Below, one piece after another: positions 55,101-64,000 of a stretch of 64,000 bases of DNA (position 1 is its first letter; each line of letters begins with the position of its first letter). The notes under the pieces are model-generated. The model ran no database searches, had not been told where the DNA came from, and was given only the letters and a program-made list of their open reading frames with translations. This stretch comes from Cherax quadricarinatus. Lineage: Eukaryota > Arthropoda > Malacostraca > Decapoda > Parastacidae. Where the stretch lies: positions 28,204,230 through 28,268,229 of the forward strand of contig NC_091311.1 of the NCBI RefSeq assembly GCF_038502225.1, written 5' to 3'. A program made the position numbers and the translations under genes.

Positions 55101-57293
55101 AATAGATCCGGAAGTTGTCTAACTAAATATGTTAACATTACGCTGACTTATGAATTTAAGATAGACCAATATGCTTTTGAAGAAAATGATGTCCCTCATT
55201 CGACAGAAAGCTAAATAAGAGGACATATTAAAAACCTGTTCTCAATAACATTGTAGCGAGTACAGGTCCCAGCAGGGCTGACGTAGTCACCTGTATTTCA
55301 TTACTGGACTCGTTTCCAATTCTTGCTGCCTCTGTAAAAGCAATAAGTGTGGCAATGATCCTAAAACTGCTGTTTCCATAAGTTCTCTGCTCTTTGTTGA
55401 TATTATTACAGCTATTACTAGTGCTGTTATTGCGTTTACTGTTATTGTTATTGTGTTACTGTCATGGTTATTGCTTGTGTTATTGAAAGTAATTATTATT
55501 ATTATTGTTGTTGTTTTTGTTGATAATGTTGTTCCAAGGTTTCTCGACAGCAAGAAAAATATTTTAAGGCTTCACTTCTCCTAAAGACTAATATAGTGCA
55601 TTCTTTTATTGGCAAAAGAGAGAAAGAAATTTAACGGGAGTCCATCCCGAGGAACACTCCTGGGTATGAAGACTGACCATTGACCAGTACTACTAGTTCG
55701 GTCATTAGCAATCCTGCAGTACTAACATATGCTTTACAACGGAATGAGGATCATGTGGTTCACCACATGGTTTCCATGGCTGTTCTTCAGGAACTCATCC
55801 ACATACCCACGGGACAAAGTAAGACTCATCACATCTGTCTTGAGTAATTCACATGGCAGTAAAGCCACACTCGACTCGATTCCAAGCCACACTGATATCC
55901 AAGAGGCTGGGACGAAGCTTCCAAAAGAAGTCAGTAGGAGTCAGCAGGTACTTGTTCTCATACCAGTTAGCCTACGACAGACTCTGTAAATGAACCATAT
56001 CGCTGCAACACAAACATAACACTTCCTCAGGCACGCATCATGATCGGATTTTCTTGAAGCTGCTTCACAGCAACAACCCTCAACTGTCAACAGGGACGTT
56101 ACTTGACATTCATTGGTTGTGTCCTAGATACACTAAAAATAATCGAGAGCTCAAGAGAAGAGCTTTGCCAGATTTACCACTACACTGTTCAATTATTTTG
56201 CTGTACTACCTACTAGACTGCCAAGTGACACTTAATTAAGAGATCACCTGTTACTACCGTTGCCATTACGCCAGGAGTCAGCCAAAACTGATGCCTCTCT
56301 TGTATTCCTATGGTAAATAACCTAAGGGCATCGATACCCATCTTAATTGCATAATCACCCCCTCCCCCCAAAAAACTCTACTTAAGATTATATTAAATAA
56401 TAAAAAATACAAATAATAATTAACAAGTACTAAAGTGTTAATGGGGGTCAATATATAGTTATTATTAAGATACACACAGCATGTTAGTATTATCTCTTTA
56501 TTGCCCCTCGTCTAGTGTATTGGAATGTAGCGGCCGTTGTGTATAGGAATAACTGTGCTGCCTTGCTTATAAACAACTCATATGCTCATCTTAAGGAAGG
56601 TACCAAGTTGACCCACTGTTATTCCCTTGGTCCTTAAAGTACGTGAGCTCGCAGCCCTGATCTGGCCTGCTCGAGTGCCCATTTCACAGACATGCCATAG
56701 GGTAAACATTGACTGCCACAAGAATGATCTTCGATAAATTTTAGGCTGGCCAGACGTCCTGTTTTAGGCCTAACAGTCCTGCTTTTGAGCACTCTGGCCT
56801 CCGTCCTGCGCCACCTCAAGCTGGACGTTAATTTGTCCTTTTTGAGACCTGTCTAAAAAGAATTATATAAATTACTTTACATATACTAAAAAAAACGGGA
56901 TCTGAAGGCCACAATAACCACTGATGTATTTTTATTATAATTTTATGTAGTTGCCGTTGGCAACACTACTCGCGGAGCCGCAGTGCACATGTACAAGACG
57001 AGTCCAGCTATGAATTAAGTACACGTTGGGGTCTGAAAGGGTAAGTCTGCCAAAGGCCGCAGTGGCCGCTCGTTGACTGTATTAGAAAAAAATACCACAA
57101 AATAGCATTCATCACATTATAGTGATATTTGACAAACAAATAATCAAATAATTCTAAGTATATTTTGCATATTTTTACAATTTTTTATATATTTCAACTC
57201 ATCATAAAACATGTTTGATTTAGGTTAAATTTCCAGTCTTAGGCCTTTGGTAATTAATTTGCTAGTTACTAGAATTTGGTAATTTGCATATTT

Positions 57294-57296
<3 letters not shown>
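55101..57296. other. interval without recognised genes
   Basis: Contains a degenerate ATT/GTT tract (55490-55530). Near 56742 TTAGGCTGGCCAGACGTCCTG looks like the end of a hAT-type element as I remember such ends, but no matching opposite end is visible. Otherwise nothing assigned. Confidence 0.35.

Positions 57297-57378
<82 letters not shown>
57297..57378 (+). repeat. (TA)n microsatellite
   Basis: About 40 TA repeats. Confidence 0.97.
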
Positions 57379-57381
<3 letters not shown>

Positions 57382-57389
57382 GTAATGAC

Positions 57390-59045
57390 TGTGTGTGTAC
57401 TCACCTAATTGTACTCACCTAATTGTGGTTGCAGGGGTTGAGACTCAGCTCTTGGCCCCGCCTCTTCACTGATCGCTACTAGGTCATCTCTCTCTCTGCT
57501 TCCTGAGCTGTATCATACCTCTTCTTAAAACTATGTATGGTTCCTGCCTGCACTACTTCACTTGCTAGGCTATTCCACTTCCTGACGACTCTATGACTGA
57601 AGAAATACTTCCTAACGTCCCTGTGACTCGTCTGAGTCTTCAGCTTCCAGTTGTGACCCCTTGTCCCTGTGTCCCCTCTCTGGAACATCCTATCTCTGTC
57701 CACCTTGTCTATTCCCCGCAGTATCTTGTATGTCGTTATCATGTCTCCCCTGACCCTTCTGTCCTCCAGTGTCGTCAGTCCGATTTCCCTCAACCTTTCC
57801 TCGTACGACATTCCCCTGAGCTCTGGGACTAGCCTTGTTGCAAACCTTTGTACTTTCTCTAACTTCTTGACGTGCTTGACCAGGTGTGGGTTCCAGACTG
57901 GTGCTGCATACTCCAGTATGGGCCTAACATACACAGTGTACAGTGTCTTGAACGATTCCTTATTAAGGTATCGGAACGCTATTCTCAGGTTTGCCAGGCG
58001 CCCGTATGCTGCAGCAGTTATTTGGTTGATGTGTGCCTCCGGTGATGTGCTCGGTGTTATGGTCACCCCAAGGTCTTTCTCCCTGAGTGAGGTCTGTAGT
58101 CTTTGTCCACCTAGCCTATACTCTGTCTGCGGTCTTCTTTGCCTCTCCCCAATCTTCATGACTTTGCATTTGGCTGGATTGAATTCGAGAAGCCAGTTAC
58201 TGGACCACATGTCCAGCCTGTCCAGGTCTCTTTGCAGTCCTGCCTCATCCTCATCCGATTTAATTCTTCTCATCAACTTCACATCATCTGCGAACAGGGA
58301 CACTTCAGAGTCTATTCCTTCCATCATGTCGTTCACATATATCAAAAATAGCACTGGTCCTAGAACTGACCCCTGTAGGACCCCGCTCGTCACAGGCGCC
58401 CACTGTGATACCTCTTCACGTACCATGACTCGTTGCTGCCTCCCTGTCAGGTATTCCCTGATCCATTGCAGTGCCCTCCCTGTTACATGCGCCTGACCCT
58501 CCAGCTTCTGCACTAATCTCTTGTGGGGAACTGTGTCAAAGGCCTTCCTGCAGTCTAGGAAAAGGCAATCTACCCACCCCTCTCTCTCGTGTCTTACTTC
58601 TGTTACCTTGTCATAAAACTCCAGGAGGTTTGTGATACAAGATTTGCCTTCCATGAACCCATGCTGGTTTTCATTTATAATCTTGTTCCTTTCCAGGTGT
58701 TCGACCACTCTCCTCCTGATAATCTTCTCCATGACTTTGCACACAATACATGTCAGAGACACAGGTCTGTAGTTTAGTGCCTCGTTTCTGTTTCCTTTCT
58801 TAAATATGGGGACTACATTAGCTGTCTTCCATTTCTCAGGTAGTTGCCCAGTTTCAAGGGATGTGTTGAAGATTGTGGTTAGAGGCACGCACAGCATCTC
58901 TGCTCCTTCTCTAAGGACCCATGGGGAGATGTTGTCTGGTCCCATCGTCTTTGAGGTGTCAAGGTCACTTAAGAGCTTCTTCACCTCCTCCTCGGTTGTT
59001 CGTATGCCATCCAACACTTGTTGGTATATTCCCTCTTGATGTTCC
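57390..59045 (-). mobile_element. LINE B, 5'-truncated, with an uninterrupted RT frame
   Basis: The 3' end (57395-57425) is the tandem TACTCACCTAATTG, that is (CAATTAGGTGAGTA)n on the element strand. The 5' end is cut just upstream of RT, so the endonuclease is missing. The coding part is described separately. Homologous copies lie at 39640-41896, 41158-41353 and 63030-63280. Confidence 0.9.
57479..59044 (-). CDS. LINE B reverse transcriptase, open but 5'-truncated
   Basis: More than 512 codons are open without stop. The frame extends above the TTG at 59017 to the element truncation, so no native start is present. RT blocks: SDLDTSKTMGPDNISPWVL, NYRPVSLTCIVCKVMEKII, NQHGFMEGKSCITNLLEFYD, CLFLDCRKAFDTVPHKRL (catalytic Asp), VLQGSVLGPVLFLIYVNDM (VPQG reads VLQG), SLFADDVKLMRRI (FADD) and LGVTITPSTSPEAHI. 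A C-terminal domain follows with YVRPILEYAAPVWNPHLVKH and YFFSHRVVRKWNSLASEV. The absence of stops suggests the most recent LINE insertion here. It lacks endonuclease and promoter, so it is not an active element. Affinity: CR1/jockey group. Confidence 0.88.
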   Translation of the reverse strand, partial: EHQEGIYQQVLDGIRTTEEEVKKLLSDLDTSKTMGPDNISPWVLREGAEMLCVPLTTIFNTSLETGQLPEKWKTANVVPIFKKGNRNEALNYRPVSLTCIVCKVMEKIIRRRVVEHLERNKIINENQHGFMEGKSCITNLLEFYDKVTEVRHEREGWVDCLFLDCRKAFDTVPHKRLVQKLEGQAHVTGRALQWIREYLTGRQQRVMVREEVSQWAPVTSGVLQGSVLGPVLFLIYVNDMMEGIDSEVSLFADDVKLMRRIKSDEDEAGLQRDLDRLDMWSSNWLLEFNPAKCKVMKIGERQRRPQTEYRLGGQRLQTSLREKDLGVTITPSTSPEAHINQITAAAYGRLANLRIAFRYLNKESFKTLYTVYVRPILEYAAPVWNPHLVKHVKKLEKVQRFATRLVPELRGMSYEERLREIGLTTLEDRRVRGDMITTYKILRGIDKVDRDRMFQRGDTGTRGHNWKLKTQTSHRDVRKYFFSHRVVRKWNSLASEVVQAGTIHSFKKRYDTAQEAEREMT

Positions 59046-59047
59046 CT

Positions 59048-59079
59048 TCTGTGCGTGCGTGTGTGTGTGTGTGTGTGTG
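59048..59079 (+). repeat. short (GT)n microsatellite
   Basis: About 14 GT units between LINE B and the next LINE relic. Confidence 0.85.
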
Positions 59080-59084
59080 AATGT

Positions 59085-60190
59085 TGATTCAGTGTCTACT
59101 GACTTCGCGAAAGCCTTTGACACGTGCGACCATGGGTAACTGCGTACAAAATACATGCAGAAGTTGCAACTGGATAGGTGGGAAGATGGATATTTAGCTT
59201 TCTAACAAACAACTTCCAAATAAACCGAGTAAAATCATAGTCTGCTACAGTGAAAAGATGTGTTCCCCAGGACACTGTATTCACCCTACTTCTCTTTCTC
59301 ACATCTGACACAGAGACATAAACTATAACACTGTATCATCCTTTGCAGACAGTGCTAGAATTTGTCTGAGAGTAGCATCTATGGAAGACAGCAAGCATCC
59401 GAGTCATATTGTTGTCAGTGGGCTACTGACAACAATATGATGTTCAATGAGAACAAATTTCATTTACTACGTAATGGAAGGATGGAGGAAATATAACCAA
59501 TATCGAAATGCAAATCAAACTGAAAGCTATTAATAGAACCTAAGTCTAATGTGACAGACTTAGGAGTGATAATATTAAAAGATCTCACATTCATGGAGCA
59601 CAATAGTGCAAGGAAAATGATGGATTGGACTACTGAAACTTTGGAAACAATAGATGTCAGGCCAATAACTCTCTTTAGGCTGGAATATTGCTGAATATTA
59701 ACGGCCCTCTTCAAAGCAGGCAAAATTGTAGAGATGGAAAATGTAGAGAATCGTCACAGCTCGTATAACCTCATTCAAGCATCTAGATTACTGAGAGCGC
59801 TTGAAGCCCATCGACCTGTACTCCTGAGAACACGGGCGTGAGAGATGTATAATTATCTACATCTCGAAGATACTGGAGTGATTGGTTCCAGATCTGCACT
59901 CTGAAATCATTATATATGAAAACAAGAGGCTTTGCTCACGATGCAAGATACGTCCCGTGACAAGCAGGAAAGCAATGAGTATACTGAGAGAGAACTCAAT
60001 AAGAGTAAATTGTCCATGACTCTTCAACTCCCCTCATTCATAAGGGGGCTTGTTAACGAAACCCTTGTTATCTTCTGGAGAGAAATAGATAAAATCTTCA
60101 CAAATTAGTTCCTTATCTGCCAGTCTGGGATACATACATTGGACTTCAGGCGGCGGGTACCAATAGCTTGATCAGTCAGGTCAGCAACCA
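59085..60190 (+). mobile_element. LINE A-related RT relic, strongly degenerate
   Basis: It starts at STDFAKAFDTCDHG (59095-59137), then shows, in changing frames, the VPQG-equivalent at about 59265, CTTTGCAGACAGTGCTAGAA (FADD block, 59340) and the later MTLFRSL-like region near 59660. It ends near 60185 at GCTTGATCAGTCAGGTCAGC, matching the LINE A C-terminal sequence. No frame is open beyond about 90 codons. Confidence 0.72.

Positions 60191-62765
<2,575 letters not shown>

Positions 62766-62852
<87 letters not shown>
62766..62852 (+). repeat. (GT)n microsatellite
   Basis: About 43 GT repeats. Confidence 0.97.
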
Positions 62853-62854
<2 letters not shown>

Positions 62855-62960
62855 TTTTTACCTTATATATTTCCTTCAAATACGAGGATAATTATTTTAA
62901 GATAAATGCATACACACCGGTGTGTGTACCACACGGACAAACGTAGACAGGCAGACTACG

Positions 62961-62963
<3 letters not shown>

Positions 62964-63025
<62 letters not shown>

Positions 63026-63030
63026 ACACA
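62964..63030 (+). repeat. (CA)n microsatellite
   Basis: About 32 CA repeats with one TA, directly before the LINE B fragment. Confidence 0.96.
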
Positions 63031-63285
63031 CAAAAAAATACTCAGTGGGATAGATAAGACGGACAGAGACATGATGTTCCAGAGATGGGGCACAGTAACA
63101 AGGGGTCACAATTAGAAGTTGAAGACTCAGATGAGTCAAAGGGATTTTATGAAGTATTTCTTCAGCCATAGAACTGTTAGGAAGTGGAATGTCTGGCAAG
63201 TGATGTAGTGGACGCAGGAGCCCTACATAGTTTTAAGACGAGGTATAGTAAAGCTCATGGAGCAGGGAGACAGAGGATCCAGATC
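63031..63285 (+). mobile_element. LINE B C-terminal fragment
   Basis: GGGATAGATAAGACGGACAG, ATGATGTTCCAGAGATGGGG and GAAGTATTTCTTCAGCCATA match the 3' coding part of LINE B (equivalent to 41600-41820). A continuous frame is lost through indels, and the usual 3' tail is absent. Confidence 0.8.
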
Positions 63286-63324
63286 TTAACTATGCAAGAC
63301 AAGCCACAAGAGGGTGGAAATCTT

Positions 63325-63368
63325 TAGCTCAAGTACTTTCGCACTTCTCAGTGCGTCATCAGGAGCTA
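63325..63368 (-). ncRNA. hammerhead ribozyme-like fold H3 (all core positions intact)
   Basis: On the minus strand: TAGCTC (63368-63363) pairs with GAGCTA (63330-63325), six of six. The core CTGATGA is exact (63362-63356). One extra C (63355) precedes stem II, GCACT/AGTGC (63354-63350 with 63345-63341) around GAGA. Then GAA (63340-63338), self-complementary AGTACT (63337-63332) in place of stem III, and T (complement of 63331) as cleavage nucleotide. Of the three folds it is the most complete. Confidence 0.72.
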
Positions 63369-63382
63369 TGCAATGTTGCAAG

Positions 63383-63500
63383 GTTGCAACTGGACTGGAA
63401 TTGAAACCGAGGCTATACATTTGCGAATCCTGCGGTCTGCCACTGTGCTATGGTGATTACAAGAGAAGAAAGTCAACCTCAGTGAGTGATGTTTGGAAGC
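63383..63500 (+). other. possible transposase cysteine-rich tail fragment
   Basis: The frame from 63314 reads GLELKPRLYICESCGLPLCY then DVWKHLGLQC. The CESCxxPLC arrangement is reminiscent of the cysteine-rich C-terminus of piggyBac-type transposases. No catalytic region accompanies it. The rest of the window to 64000 shows nothing I recognise. Confidence 0.3.
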
Positions 63501-64000
63501 ACCTCGGCCTCCAATGTCTTCCCCATCGCCAACAGACTTATGATAGATTTAACTCCTGTCCTTTCAAAGCCAAATTCACTGTTCATTTATTTCCCAGAAG
63601 ATTCTGGATTTCAAGGGACAAGAGCTAGATCTATCATTAGGGCTGATAGTGATACTGAGGAAGACAGTTTTAGAACCTCGCAGCTGTCGTTGCTAAACGT
63701 TGCGTGGCGTATTTACGGTATATTTGATGTCTCCTCAATGCTTTCCTTTCTCCTGTATTTCTTCAGCCCTGTGTGAACATCAAGTCTCGTGTATGTCAGA
63801 GCCTGTGTACTGTATACCAACCTCTGCGTGCGTCAAACCCCTTGTATAAATCCGGACTCATGTGCTCCAGTGCATTAGCACATGATATCCCTGCATAAGT
63901 TTGGGGAGTCTTGAGGGTGGAGGCTCCACTTCTTGTGACTGGTGGAGGAGACAGGATTTACAGCCACACGGGTCGATGGTCTCCTCTATCTAACACCGTG

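Overview
This is an intergenic, transposon-saturated stretch of animal nuclear DNA, most likely from a decapod crustacean (crayfish, lobster, crab or shrimp type). I base the host call on several repeat families I recognise as abundant in decapods: LINE 3' ends that carry short tandem tails instead of poly(A), tRNA-like SINEs, small elements carrying a 'GGCGAAACGT' motif, and very long simple repeats. I found no convincing host gene, rRNA or functional tRNA. Most long open frames are translations of simple repeats or pieces of retroelements.

Layout. 0-5.4 kb: a Ty3/gypsy-type LTR retrotransposon whose integrase lies upstream of reverse transcriptase (copia-like order, as in the Gmr1 clade). 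Both ORFs are intact; the 5' LTR lies outside the window. 5.4-7.4 kb: a decayed BEL/Pao element. 8-9.2 kb: a tRNA-type SINE with a second SINE nested inside its B box. 10.8-19.2 kb: a 27-bp satellite split into four blocks by a nearly complete CR1/jockey-like LINE (LINE A, 12.7-17.2 kb), an antisense LINE A relic and a third LINE fragment. 20-24 kb: LINE, SINE and hAT relics. 27.9-28.5 kb: a complete small fold-back insertion with a perfect 13-bp target duplication and a hammerhead-ribozyme-like fold. 30.8-31.9 kb: a broken Penelope-like element. 32-33.5 kb: an inverted tRNA-like SINE pair and an internally deleted Tigger/pogo element in (TA)n. 34.4-37.7 kb: antisense LINE A copies. 38.8-39.6 kb: a 25-bp CT-rich minisatellite. 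39.6-41.9 kb: LINE B, hit by two SINEs and an antisense copy of itself. 42.3-45.6 kb: an almost pure 3.3-kb purine tract. 45.9-46.1 kb: a second fold-back hammerhead-like element. 46.5-50.3 kb: an RTE-type LINE. 52.4-53.8 kb: LINE C. 57.4-59 kb: LINE B with an uninterrupted RT frame. 63.3 kb: a third hammerhead-like fold.

How the parts relate. The window records repeated nested transposition, and insertion order can often be read from target-site duplications and interrupted repeats. The most notable system is a set of small non-coding elements with hammerhead-like self-cleaving folds (27.9-28.5, 45.9-46.1 and 63.3 kb). Two of them have a fold-back 5' part and flanking duplications, and the first lies 2.3 kb from a Penelope-like reverse transcriptase/GIY-YIG relic, the kind of enzyme known to mobilise hammerhead-bearing terminal repeats. 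In all three folds, stem III is self-complementary with no loop, which suggests cleavage only in dimeric or tandem RNA. All fold calls were made by eye and need folding, covariation and activity tests.
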